From positions 20,806,716-20,870,715 of the forward strand of contig OX336392.1 of the NCBI GenBank assembly GCA_946902985.2: DNA of 64,000 nucleotides. Direction: 5' to 3'. The DNA is from Meconema thalassinum. Its lineage: Eukaryota; Arthropoda; Insecta; Orthoptera; Tettigoniidae. The position numbers were made by a program, and so were the translations under genes. The first letter of the stretch is position 1. Each line of letters begins with the position of its first letter. Of this stretch, positions 11,981-22,685 are shown piece after piece. The notes beneath the pieces are model-generated. The model did no database searches. It was not told the origin of the DNA and was given only the letters and a program-made list of their open reading frames with translations.

Positions 11981-12153
11981 TAACTATTGCTTGAACATGC
12001 AAGAAAACAAGAAATATACACAAACTATGTTTATAAATTTAATCATTTTTTAATTTTTTTTACAAGAGATAGACACACAGAATACAGTTCTTTTAAACAT
12101 AACACTTGTTGAAAATTATTTTAGGGGATGGGGGGTGTTGCTACGTTGACCCA

Positions 12154-12988
12154 TTACACAATAATAGCAGCTTTACGAAGTTCATTTTCTATATTTAATA
12201 GCTCTTTCTCATAACCAATATGACCAAGCTGTTTACAGGCATGCAAGAGCTGTAGACGTTCGACTAATATATTAGGATCGTTCCATTTACTATTTTTTAT
12301 GAATGGTTTCAGAATCTCGGGAAGCAGTTCATCATTATCACCATCATTATGATTATCATCCTCATTATTATAATCATTTTCATAATGATGATCATTATCA
12401 TCGTTATCATTACCATGATAATTTCCACCTGTGTCCACAGTCTGTTCAATGGTTTGAGTTGTCTTTGATAGTGTTGAAAGCTTTTTTTTTAGATGTGCTA
12501 GAATGCTTTAACATTGTTATGTTATTATTATTACTATTACCTTTCCCCACTAACTTTTTGATGGGGTATATTGTCTCTGATAGGGTTGAGGGCTTTTGAG
12601 ATGTGGGTGCATGTCTGAACATGGGTTTCACAGGAGGTGTTAAAGGTTTCTCATTAAACAACTCGCTAACAGCATGAGTGCGTTGTAGTGTATTAAACTT
12701 GAGGTTAATGTTATCTTGAGCAGTACTATCTTTCTCTTGGACTTGGTTTCTTGCTTTGGTTTGGGTTTTCCTTACATTTAGACTAGCGTGATTATTAAGT
12801 TTACATTCATGATTGTTTGAAGAAAGTACGTCCAATTCTTTTGTTTTAAGCATTCCTCGACACTGTTTCGATCGTTGCTTTGAACAGCGCCAAATAACAG
12901 TTCCATTTGTATTGCTTCGTTTCACAATATATGAATATCCTTTATAGTATGCATAAGGCTTACCATATCTAGTCACTGATACTTCCAT
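12154..12988 (-). pseudogene. FLYWCH zinc-finger gene, left-arm copy (frameshifted)
   Basis: This is the same gene as 15925-16755, but the frame breaks near 12438-12490, where a T/A homopolymer is one base longer (nine against eight) than in the right arm. The N-terminal part keeps the FLYWCH-like finger. An extra proline codon separates it from the other copy. Because the break is in a homopolymer it could be a sequencing error rather than a real lesion. Confidence 0.7.
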
Positions 12989-13059
12989 ATCAACTGTCAA
13001 GCACAAACTAATCTCTAGTAAAGACAACTTGGTAATAACAACAATAGTTTAATGTGGGA

Positions 13060-13315
13060 GCATATATACATGCAAAAAGTGGGAGCAAAGGCGGAGGGTA
13101 AAAAGTGGGAGCAAAAGTGGCAGCAAATGTGGGAGCAAAAACTGTGAGCAAAAAGTGGGAGCAAATATGGAATCAAATGTGGGAGCAAAGCAAATATAAA
13201 AAGTGGGAGCAAATATGCTAACAATTATGTCAACAAATATACCAGCAAAAGTCAAGATAGATTAAAGTGCAAAGAAAATATGACAGCAAATATGAGAGCA
13301 AAAAGTGTGATTTTC
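13060..13315. repeat. 12-bp-like minisatellite GTGGGAGCAAA, left arm outer block
   Basis: Irregular repeats of GTGGGAGCAAAA/TATGGGAGCAAA, interrupted by GTGAGCAAAAA. The repeats begin directly upstream of the FLYWCH gene (which is read on the minus strand) and end before the telomere-like tract. Mirror at about 15603-15860. Confidence 0.85.
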
Positions 13316-13345
13316 TAAAACAACTAGACATAACAAACTTAGTCA

Positions 13346-13637
13346 TAACCTAACCTAACCTCACCTAACCTAAACTAACCTCACCTAACCTAACCTAACC
13401 TAACCTAACTTCACCTAACCTAACCTAACCTAACTTAACCTAACCTAACCTAACCTATCCTAACCTAACCTAACCTAAACTAACCTAACCTAACCTCACC
13501 TCACCTAACTTCACCTAACCTAACCTAACCTAACCTAACTTCACCTAACCTAACTTGACTGAACTTTACCTAACCTAACCCATCATAACTTCACCTAACC
13601 TAACTTTACCTAATCTAACTTCACCTAACCTAACTTT
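13346..13637. repeat. Telomere-like (CCTAA)n tract, left arm
   Basis: About 290 bp of AACCT/CCTAA repeats, the C-rich strand of the insect TTAGG telomere repeat. They become degenerate towards the right (TCACC, TTTACC variants). The exact 5-bp unit is repeated in runs of up to about six. Confidence 0.93.
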
Positions 13638-13660
13638 CAACTCTCAGATCAAAATTAAAT

Positions 13661-13806
13661 TCTAGGCATAGTTGAGTTGGAAGCCAAGACTTCAGGGATA
13701 ACACACAAGTATACTAGCCACTACACCACAAAATAGGCAAATTATCATGCGACACAACATAAAGTAAAAGTTTCCTGTAGTGTAACTCATTGGCTGACAA
13801 CCATAG
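13661..13806 (-). repeat. tRNA-like ~140-bp repeat, copy B (left arm)
   Basis: Related to copy A with substantial divergence. It lies next to the inner end of the telomere-like tract. On the minus strand it reads GGTGTAGTGGCTAGTATAC and then GTCTTGGCTTCCAACTC. Confidence 0.55.
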
Positions 13807-13919
13807 TTTGGGAATTCAAACCCAAGACCTCAGGACTTTTGTTTTGAACATTATCAGAAATAGTATTCCATTTACATTTTGCTGCTGCTTATAGTTATAA
13901 GAGTTGGCATTAATATGGG

Positions 13920-14100
13920 AAGCAAAAAAAAGTGGGAGCAAATGTGGGAGCCAATATGGGAGCTAATATGGGAGCAAATATGGGAGCCAATATGGGGGCA
14001 AAAGTGGGAGCAAATATGGGAGCAACTGTGGGAGCCAATATGGGAGTCAATATGGAGGCAAATATGGGAGCAAATGTGTGAGCAAATGTGTGAGCTAATC
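13920..14100. repeat. 12-bp minisatellite TATGGGAGCAAA, left arm inner block
   Basis: About 14 units of 12 bp (ATGGGAGCAAAT with variants AGCC, AGCT, GGCA). They are tandem in phase, so the frames across them read as W-E-x-x repeats; I treat these as non-coding. Confidence 0.9.
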
Positions 14101-14439
14101 ATCTCACCTCGGATATCGCCAGTGAGTACTCATATCCACCGCTAGGTAGCGGAAATATACTTTGTGTGTTGTATGTAACTATCTTACAAAGTTTGACTGC
14201 ATGCAAAACGTCCTTGTATAAGCTGTGCATATAATTTTCATATAAATTAAGACTAGGTGTTCAGAACTAACATGTATAGCCTTGTCTAGGCTATCTAGAG
14301 GATCCTTAGCAAGAAAGACTGACTAACCCAGGAGTGTAAAGCCTTGCCATATGCAGTAAGCATCTGTTGGCAGAAATGGTTCCTAATAATAACGGACTTA
14401 ATGAATATGAAACGTGTTTTGAGTGTCGTCTTAAATCCT

Positions 14440-14463
14440 TACACATATCACAACGTATAAAAT
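14440..14463. other. Palindrome centre: 24-nt loop
   Basis: The two arms meet across 24 unpaired bases (TACACATATC at 14440-14449, then 14 more, A/T-rich). Perfect pairing resumes at AGGATTTAA (14464-14472). A 9.4-kb stem with so short a loop is expected to be unstable in cloning and replication. Confidence 0.9.
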
Positions 14464-14802
14464 AGGATTTAAGACGACACTCAAAACACGTTTCATATTC
14501 ATTAAGTCCGTTATTATTAGGAACCATTTCTGCCAACAGATGCTTACTGCATATGGCAAGGCTTTACACTCCTGGGTTAGTCAGTCTTTCTTGCTAAGGA
14601 TCCTCTAGATAGCCTAGACAAGGCTATACATGTTAGTTCTGAACACCTAGTCTTAATTTATATGAAAATTATATGCACAGCTTATACAAGGACGTTTTGC
14701 ATGCAGTCAAACTTTGTAAGATAGTTACATACAACACACAAAGTATATTTCCGCTACCTAGCGGTGGATATGAGTACTCACTGGCGATATCCGAGGTGAG
14801 AT

Positions 14803-14990
14803 GATTAGCTCACACATTTGCTCACACATTTGCTCCCATATTTGCCTCCATATTGACTCCCATATTGGCTCCCACAGTTGCTCCCATATTTGCTCCCACT
14901 TTTGCCCCCATATTGGCTCCCATATTTGCTCCCATATTAGCTCCCATATTGGCTCCCACATTTGCTCCCACTTTTTTTTGCTTCCCATAT
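14803..14990. repeat. 12-bp minisatellite, right arm inner block
   Basis: Mirror of 13920-14100; units read TTTGCTCCCATA on the + strand. Confidence 0.9.
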
Positions 14991-15099
14991 TAATGCCAAC
15001 TCTTATAACTATAAGCAGCAGCAAAATGTAAATGGAATACTATTTCTGATAATGTTCAAAACAAAAGTCCTGAGGTCTTGGGTTTGAATTCCCAAACTA

Positions 15100-15243
15100 T
15101 GGTTGTCAGTCAATGAGTTACACTACAGGAAACTTTTACTTTATGTTGTGTCGCATGATAATTTGCCTATTTTGCGGTGTAGTGGCTAGTATACTTGTGT
15201 GTTATCCCTGAAGTCTTGGCTTCCAACTCAACTATGCCTAGAA
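15100..15243 (+). repeat. tRNA-like ~140-bp repeat, copy B (right arm)
   Basis: Mirror of 13661-13806, with small differences (GCGGTGTAGTGG here against the complement of ACACCACAAAA in the left arm). Confidence 0.55.
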
Positions 15244-15268
15244 TTTAATTTTGATCTGAGAGTTGAAA

Positions 15269-15567
15269 GTTAGGTTAGGTGAAGTTAGATTAGGTAAAGT
15301 TAGGTTAGGTGAAGTTATGATGGGTTAGGTTAGGTAAAGTTCAGTCAAGTTAGGTTAGGTGAAGTTAGGTTAGGTTAGGTTAGGTTAGGTGAAGTTAGGT
15401 GAGGTGAGGTTAGGTTAGGTTAGTTTAGGTTAGGTTAGGTTAGGTTAGGATAGGTTAGGTTAGGTTAGGTTAGGTTAAGTTAGGTTAGGTTAGGTTAGGT
15501 GAAGTTAGGTTAGGTTAGGTTAGGTTAGGTGAGGTTAGTTTAGGTTAGGTGAGGTTAGGTTAGGTTA
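15269..15567. repeat. Telomere-like (TTAGG)n tract, right arm
   Basis: Mirror of 13346-13637, reading TTAGG on the + strand, with degenerate AGTTAGGTGA variants on the left side. Relative to each other the tracts read C-strand first, then G-strand. Confidence 0.93.
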
Positions 15568-15602
15568 TGACTAAGTTTGTTATGTCTAGTTGTTTTAGAA
15601 AA

Positions 15603-15860
15603 TCACACTTTTTGCTCTCATATTTGCTGTCATATTTTCTTTGCACTTTAATCTATCTTGACTTTTGCTGGTATATTTGTTGACATAATTGTTAGCATAT
15701 TTGCTCCCACTTTTTATATTTGCTTTGCTCCCACATTTGATTCCATATTTGCTCCCACTTTTTGCTCACAGTTTTTGCTCCCACATTTGCTGCCACTTTT
15801 GCTCCCACTTTTTACCCTCCGCCTTTGCTCCCACTTTTTGCATGTATATATGCTCCCACA
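15603..15860. repeat. 12-bp-like minisatellite, right arm outer block
   Basis: Mirror of 13060-13315; units TTTGCTCCCACT, directly upstream of the FLYWCH gene at 15925. Confidence 0.85.
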
Positions 15861-15924
15861 TTAAACTATTGTTGTTATTACCAAGTTGTCTTTACTAGAG
15901 CTTAGTTTGTGCTTGACAGTTGAT

Positions 15925-16755
15925 ATGGAAGTATCAGTGACTAGATATGGTAAGCCTTATGCATACTATAAAGGATATTCATATATTGTGAAACGAAGCA
16001 ATACAAATGGAACTGTTATTTGGCGCTGTTCAAAGCAACGATCGAAACAGTGTCGAGGAATGCTTAAAACAAAAGAATTGGACGTACTTTCTTCAAACAA
16101 TCATGAATGTAAACTTAATAATCACGCTAGTCTAAATGTAAGGAAAACCCAAACCAAAGCAAGAAACCAAGTCCAAGAGAAAGATAGTACTGCTCAAGAT
16201 AATATTAACCTCAAGTTTAATACACTACAACGCACTCATGCTGTTAGCGAGTTGTTTAATGAGAAACCTTTAACACCTGTGAAACCCATGTTCAGACATG
16301 CACCCACATCTCAAAAGCCCTCAACCCTATCAGAGACAATATACCCCATCAAAAAGTTAGTGGGGAAAGGTAATAGTAATAATAATAACATAACAATGTT
16401 AAAGCATTCTAGCACATCTAAAAAAAAGCTTTCAACACTATCAAAGACAACTCAAACCATTGAACAGACTGTGGACACAGGTGGAAATTATCATGGTAAT
16501 GATAACGATGATAATGATCATCATTATGAAAATGATTATAATAATGAGGATGATAATCATAATGATGGTGATAATGATGAACTGCTTCCCGAGATTCTGA
16601 AACCATTCATAAAAAATAGTAAATGGAACGATCCTAATATATTAGTCGAACGTCTACAGCTCTTGCATGCCTGTAAACAGCTTGGTCATATTGGTTATGA
16701 GAAAGAGCTATTAAATATAGAAAATGAACTTCGTAAAGCTGCTATTATTGTGTAA
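15925..16755 (+). CDS. FLYWCH-type zinc-finger protein, right-arm copy
   Basis: 276 residues if translation starts at MEVSVTRYGKPYAYYKGYSY, where the domain begins. An upstream in-frame ATG at 15886 adds 13 residues. Residues 1-60 fit a FLYWCH finger: aromatic residues in YKGYSYIVKR, VIWRC, a second cysteine in KQCRG, and a final NNHEC in place of the usual H-x-H. The middle is low-complexity, with an acidic N/D/H run coded by GAT/AAT repeats. The C-terminal ~65 residues (PEILKPFIKNSKW onward) look helical and are unknown. FLYWCH fingers bind DNA and occur both in insect regulators and in MULE-type transposases; no transposase domain is present here. It ends about 190 bp before the tRNA gene. 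Confidence 0.65.
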   Translation: MEVSVTRYGKPYAYYKGYSYIVKRSNTNGTVIWRCSKQRSKQCRGMLKTKELDVLSSNNHECKLNNHASLNVRKTQTKARNQVQEKDSTAQDNINLKFNTLQRTHAVSELFNEKPLTPVKPMFRHAPTSQKPSTLSETIYPIKKLVGKGNSNNNNITMLKHSSTSKKKLSTLSKTTQTIEQTVDTGGNYHGNDNDDNDHHYENDYNNEDDNHNDGDNDELLPEILKPFIKNSKWNDPNILVERLQLLHACKQLGHIGYEKELLNIENELRKAAIIV

Positions 16756-16947
16756 TGGGTCAACGTAGCAACACCCCCCATCCCCTAAAAATAATTTTCA
16801 ACAAGTGTTATGTTTAAAAGAAATGATAAACAAAAAGAGCTGTATTCTGTGTGTCTATCTCTTGTAAAAAAAAATTAAAAAATGATTAAATTTATAAACA
16901 TAGTTTGTGTATATTTCTTGTTTTCTTGCATGTTCAAGCAATAGTTA

Positions 16948-17036
16948 TGTCAGGGAAGGGATTCGAACCCTTGCTTCCTCATATATTTGGAAATTTGATC
17001 TTAAGTCAAACGCCTTAACCACTCGGCCACCCTGAC
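16948..17036 (-). tRNA. tRNA-Leu(UAA), right arm
   Basis: Mirror copy of 11892-11980, identical as far as I can compare, with every stem intact and anticodon TAA. The two genes point towards the palindrome centre, one on each strand. Confidence 0.93.
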
Positions 17037-18305
17037 AGTTACTGATTTAATTAGTCTTGTTGGACATTAGTGTTTACAAAACTTTTCTTTTCCCCACTAT
17101 ATATATGCTCAACCACTTTTTGGTTTTTCAATGCTGATTTTTGTTTTGTTTCAATTTTTTTTCAGTAACATTGCAGTTATCAGTATTGCAAACTGGGTGA
17201 TTAATATAGGGATAAAGGCATCTTAAAAATCACAAGCCTTACAGTTGCCACTTATCATGTATAACATGTTATCCTACATTCCACATAGGGCTCTACCTTC
17301 TTAACAGTGAACTCTGTTGGTCATTAAAATAACTACTTGTAAAATAATGCCAGTGGTAAATCCTTTTAGCAAATATCATATATTAAATATTTTCACGCCA
17401 TAGAACGACAACTTGAAAATCATTTATTGTAGGAATACCTTTAATGTGATCACCAAACCTTCAAGTATGCAATATATATTCCTAATAGTGCCGTATTTTG
17501 ATCGATAGTGCCTCGAGTGCTTACATTAAATAAGAATACAGTAAACGTATAAACATTTAATAAATCATAATTGTTTTCATGAAATATCATATAATACATA
17601 TTTTCACACCAAAGAATGATCATTTCATGATAATATATTGTAGGAATATCTTTAATGGGATCTCCAAACCTTAAGTAAACCATATGTGATAAACATTCCA
17701 CATAGCTACATAACCGACAGTACGTCATGTTATCAATCTCAGTCACCGCGCGCGCTCATTATTCGTTTGTGTTGCATTTCAGTTCCATTTGCATTTCATT
17801 TCTTGAGAATCATTCCCACGCCGAAAAATATATAGCAAGCGAATGGAAACATGTTACGCATTAATACTTTTAGAAGAGCTCTCTCAGGTATTGTATGATG
17901 ATTTTTTTAGTATGGCATAACTGTTTGTTGACTAGCATTTACTGTTACACAACATTATTTTTGGTAAGCTCTACACAAGTTTCCTAATTGTCTCTGGTAT
18001 AATGTCATGTTTAACAAACATGGTCACACGGTTTGTCTATAGGTTTAAGCCTCTGTTGTATATGATTTCAAAAAAATAATAATAAACAGTTTTCTACAAA
18101 TGTACTCACTGGTCAATAACCAACATAGTGGGCTAAAATGTTTCCCTCATAGGTAACTCATGTGTGGTTAGTCAATTCTTATTGCAAGGCCAGTCAAGAC
18201 TTAAAAAATTAGTCTTCACGTATATAACAATCATCAACACCATTATCATTAAACAAATCAAACCATCTTAAGGTATTTATTAAGTTTAATTGCATTTTAG
18301 GAATC

Positions 18306-18692
18306 TTGAAAACATCTCGCAACCTTAAAGAGGAAAGTATAGACAGGAATAGTGAAAAGGAAACCGTTCAATCATTCAATGTCGTTAGCGTTAGGAACCT
18401 CAACGTAAGAGGTTATGAAAGTCTACGTGAGGGTGTGGTTTTTACAGCTGAATGCCTTTTCCTGACACCCACCTCAGAGACAAGTTTATGGGAAATGAAA
18501 CTCAGCTATCATGTCGAATGTGGATCTCCTAGTCTAGGAGAAAGTCATGTTGAGGTATTTGTCTGCAGGGAGTGTGGTAAACGAAACAACAACAACAACA
18601 ACAAAAAGCATACATGTAAAGGGAATATTATGGAATTTTCGAGTACATGTAGTCAATTTACAAAAAAAATGAATAAATTTTGTGGTTTGTAG
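18306..18692 (+). CDS. Hypothetical small frame, right-arm copy
   Basis: A frame of 128 codons, the mirror of 10257-10622. Two nearby substitutions change its middle (GCTGAATGCC here against GGTGGATGCC in the left arm). There is one C-x2-C pair (CREC) before a poly-asparagine run. I do not recognise it, and coding status is doubtful. Confidence 0.2.
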   Translation: MKTSRNLKEESIDRNSEKETVQSFNVVSVRNLNVRGYESLREGVVFTAECLFLTPTSETSLWEMKLSYHVECGSPSLGESHVEVFVCRECGKRNNNNNNKKHTCKGNIMEFSSTCSQFTKKMNKFCGL

Positions 18693-20498
18693 CCCACTTT
18701 GGGTAAGTTTGATAAATTTTAGTGAATTTTCATCTATATTCGTCTAATTTTATATGAATTTGAGATGGTTTAAACCATGCTTAGGTAAATCAATGGAATT
18801 TCAATAAATCTGGTAGTCATTTGTTGAATTTTTCTGGAATGTTGTGTCATTTGGTCAATTTTCGGAAAATGTAGTGGATTTTAGGAAAATTTAAGGTAAA
18901 TCTGGGGATAGTTAGGTATTTAACAGATAACCTGTCACTATGAAGGTTGTATTAGAGTGTGCCTTTCACCACCAAGGGGTAGGATTGGAGAGAGGAGACC
19001 GTCTTGACCTGAAGTGCATAGTCATTTATATTGACTTTAAGGATGGTTGTTGTGGGGGATCGAACACTCCTCTTGATGGTTTTGGGGTAAGTGTACTCCA
19101 TTCCATTTCATTTTTAAAAGCCACTAATCAGGTCCTAGCATTGGGCAGTTGCAAACCATTTCACTAATCTTAACATCAAATGTGCATTTGCCTGGAGTAG
19201 AAGTGGGAAACCACATCAGTTTGGTGTATAGAAAACTCACCTCACCTCACCCCAACTCATTGGAAAATGAAAATCATTTGTTTTTTTGTCTTACTTAGGG
19301 GCTTGGAAATCATGGTTATCAGTCCTTGGGAAAATAATCATGGGCAAGCACACTATTATTAGCTGAGTTTCTAATACCTTTTTGCATACCCTAGGACCAG
19401 TATTGCATTATAAGGCATGCCATGTGTTAGCGTTCTTAAAAGCCAGGGATATAAAACAATAGAGGTCTTTAATTCCACCCCTGGGCGTCATATCTAGTGT
19501 CATGTAGGTTGACGATCACGGAGTCCCAGCTGAGGCCGTCATTGCTTCCACTAACTTGTGCTAGGCTCCTCTCTGTCTTATTTCCTGTCGACCACACTTG
19601 CTCAACTCTTGTTCTCTACCGACCTCAACATGATTAGGGTATCCGAGCCCTAGGGAGTCTCTTCCTTTTGCAACTTCATTGGCCCTGGTTTATTTATTTT
19701 TTCTGATATCCTACTAGTGTGAGGAGGCAGCCTTGCTTTTTTATTTTCATGTTATTCCCTGTCTTTTGCCCAAGCCCCCTCAAGAAGGTAGGGTGTATTT
19801 AGCCCCACCACTTGCGGTGCACTCTGCATATGGCTACACCCTCAAGGGCTGATCAGTTTGGAAGTTGGCAACCCCAAGGGATTTCTGAGCTGAGTCCAGT
19901 TTTCCTCCTCTTTATCCATTACCTCTGGGGCAAAGCCACTCCTAGTATACTTTTTATCTGCCTTTCATGGCTCTCCTTCCTTCCAACTCCCTCAATCCTT
20001 ATGCTTGAGGGTTGAGGGCCATTTTTTATTCCGTCTGTCCTTTATTTGACCAATTGTTTTCCATTTCTTCTTCTAGTATATAAGAGTGTAGTAGCTTAGA
20101 TTTAATTTTCATCTTTACGATGACCCAAACCATTGAGGGTCGCTGTAGAACGCTTCTCTCTTGTCCAAAGGAAAGCATGTTGAATTCCTCACTGGCTCAT
20201 GAATTTTATACTTTGTTCACTTAGTTCTCATGGCTTTGAAACTGGCTGTCTGTAACGCGATCATTATTCATTTTAACTTCAGCGTACTAAACTAATTTTA
20301 AATTAGTTAATTTTAAATTAATTATTTTAAATTAATTATTTTAAATTCAGATTTGTGTTTCACAGTAAACACAATTATTATTCTCCGTTTAAAACAAGCC
20401 ATACCATTCTTTTTCTAACATGATAGCTTATACGTGCGCATGGAAAGTAGTATAATCATCAGCTAAGGATTCAATTTCCATTACCTACACCTCTCATG

Positions 20499-20638
20499 GT
20501 ATGGCAATTCGTTAAACTATAGAAAACGTTTCTACATGTTCTGTTACATTATTATTTGACCATCTCACCGTGTAGTGGTTAACCTACTTGGTTGTCAACC
20601 CTAAGGTCTTGGCTTCCAACCCCGACTATACCATGACA
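20499..20638 (+). repeat. tRNA-like ~140-bp repeat, copy A (right arm)
   Basis: Mirror of 8291-8429. It aligns with 15100-15243 over its whole length, sharing GTGTAGTGG, GTCTTGGCTTCCAAC and an upstream AAACTATAGAAAAC / ACACTACAGGAAAC block. Confidence 0.55.
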
Positions 20639-21047
20639 TTCATTTCAAGGTTGCCATAAGGTTCACTAAGCCTTTGTCAAACCTAACAACGATCTAGTCA
20701 TGTGCAGAGCACGTCCGCTATCAAGCAAATGAGTAATATGAAACTTACTGACAAGGTCGCTGTGCTGTTATCAGCAAGGCACACTAGACAAACCAAAGCC
20801 AGTGTCTCTGTGCAGATTCAAGCCAGCGGTAGTATGCAAGCCTACGTTTGTTTAAAAAGCATCATGAATAAAAGTCCACTGTGACCACAGAGGCCCCGGT
20901 TCGATTTTTTTTTCTAAAGGCTGCAACAGGGTAGACTGAGTCTTGACAGGTAAAACTTTTTGGGGTCCATTCGTGAACCATGGCAAGGGTTGGCCATTCT
21001 GACTTCTTCAACACCTCCAACCAATGTTTACTATTACTGGTGAGTTA

Positions 21048-21258
21048 CCTTTCTTTCTTCGGCTTTTCCCTATTAGTTTGAGTCGCCGGAGCCAACCAGG
21101 CTCATTTTGGTTTTGGCCGGGGATTTAAGGCCGAATGCCCTTCCTGACGCCACGTGATTTTTTCAGGTGAAAATTCCAACCCCCGCTGTCACCGGGATTT
21201 GAACCCCAGCCGTCCGGGTAAAGACGAGCAGCTAAGCACCTGCGCCATCACGCTCCCC
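21048..21258 (-). mobile_element. tRNA-derived SINE (SINE-C), right arm
   Basis: Mirror copy of the SINE at 7669-7879, also 211 bp, with its duplications at 21036-21047 and 21259-21270 carrying the same mismatch. The SINE therefore inserted before the two arms became copies of each other. Confidence 0.8.
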
Positions 21259-21364
21259 ACTGGTTAGTTATCTATCCGCACATTAATCCATAATTACCTA
21301 ATAATATTAATAATAACAATCATCCTCCATACACATGTCCATTAAAGCATGGTTTCACAAAGAT

Positions 21365-22455
21365 GCTTATGCTTTTAGGTGTATAACACGTTTTTTCCCC
21401 ATAACATGACTATTTACTGTTTTAGGGGTGAAATGATCAATCGAGGTAAAAGCCCTAATCATCCCCTATTTTTTAAGCTATCACACCTAATTTTATGATT
21501 CTTCGTTTCCTAGATATGGATTTTTCAATTTTGGGGGGTAGTTTCACCCCCCTGCTATTTTTCATCAAAAACAAAAGATCTTAGGTTCATTTATCATTTT
21601 TAGGTGTTTAACACGTTTTTTCCCCATAACATGACTATTTACTGTTTTAGGGGTGAAATGATCAATCGAGGTTAAAGCCCATATCATCCCCTATTTTTTA
21701 AGCTATCACACCTAATTTTAGGATTCTTCGTTTCCGAGATAGGGATTTTTCAATTTTGGGGGGTAGTTTCACCCCCCTGCTATTTTTCATCAAAAACAAA
21801 AGGTCTTAGGTTCATTTATCATTTTTAGGTGTTTAACACGTTTTTTCCCCATAACATGACTATTTACTGTTTTAGGGGTGAAATGATCAATCGAGGTAAA
21901 AGCCCATATCATCCCCTATTTTTTAAGCTATCACACCTAATTTTAGGCTTCTTCGTTTCCGAGATAGGGATTTTTCAATTTTGGGGGGTAGTTTCACCCC
22001 CCTGCTATTTTTCATCAAAAACAAAAGATCTTAGGTTCATTTATCATTTTTAGGTGTTTAACACGTTTTTTTTCCCCCATAACATAACTATTTACTGTTT
22101 TAGGGGTGAAATGATCAATCGAGGTAAAAGCCCATATCATCCCTTATTTTTTGAGCTATCACACCTAATTTTAGGCTTCTTCGTTTCCTAGATATGGATT
22201 TTTCAATTTTGGGGGGTAGATTCACCCCCTGCTATTTTTCATCAAAAACAAAAGATCTTAGGTTCATTTATCATTTTTAGGTGTTTAACACGTTTTTTCC
22301 CCCATAACATAACTATTTACTGTTTTAGGGGTGAAATGATCAATCGAGGTAAAAGCCCATATCATCCCCTATTTTTTGAGCTATCACACCTAATTTTAGG
22401 CTTCTTCGTTTCCTAGATATGGATTTTTCAATTTTGGGGGGGTAGTTTCACCCCC
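21365..22455. repeat. 225-bp tandem repeats, right arm
   Basis: Inverse complement of 6470-7560, with five units. The poly-T after AACACG varies in length between units and arms. One unit reads GGGTAGATTCACCCCCTGC (about 22215-22233) where the others have GTTTCACCCCCC. Confidence 0.93.
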
Positions 22456-22685
22456 AAACAGGGGATGTTGCCCCAAGTGCTAGGACCCTTCATACAAGTC
22501 CCTAGCATGATTGGTTCGCGAGATATGAACAAAAGTGTCGTTAGGCCCTTTCGACAAAAATGAATCCTACATTCAAAAACGGGGCGTCACCCCCAGGGTT
22601 AGAATACTGCCTATGGCAAAATCCCATGAGGGGTTCAGAAAATATTAACAAACGTATAGTTAAGTCCTTTTGACAAAAGCCGTCC

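Larger units (their letters stand above)
5016..14439. repeat. Palindrome left arm (9424 bp)
   Basis: This arm pairs along its whole length with 14464-23910. By eye the identity is well above 98%, with scattered substitutions, small homopolymer differences and one ~18-nt gap relative to the right arm. The arm ends at TTAAATCCT (14431-14439), just before the loop. Confidence 0.95.
13807..14802. other. Palindrome core around the loop, no gene
   Basis: Between the inner minisatellites (14101-14802) the sequence is non-repetitive and A/T-rich, with no credible frame. The 76-codon frame crossing the loop merely reads through the hairpin. Confidence 0.6.
17037..21035. other. Right-arm interior, mostly anonymous
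   Basis: Mirror of 7892-11891. It contains the second copies of the small frame (18306-18692), the duplicated block and the tRNA-like repeat (20499-20638). No recognisable gene otherwise. Confidence 0.5.

Noticed and set aside
13879..15031. Protein genes coding W-E-x-x or S-H-I-C-S-H repeats
   Set aside because: These frames are the 12-bp minisatellite read in different phases on both strands. They have no conserved domain, and the same sequence is open in several frames.
13346..15567. Head-to-head telomere fusion at the palindrome centre
   Set aside because: A fusion would read (TTAGG)n then (CCTAA)n on the + strand. The order here is the opposite, and 1.6 kb of other sequence lies between.
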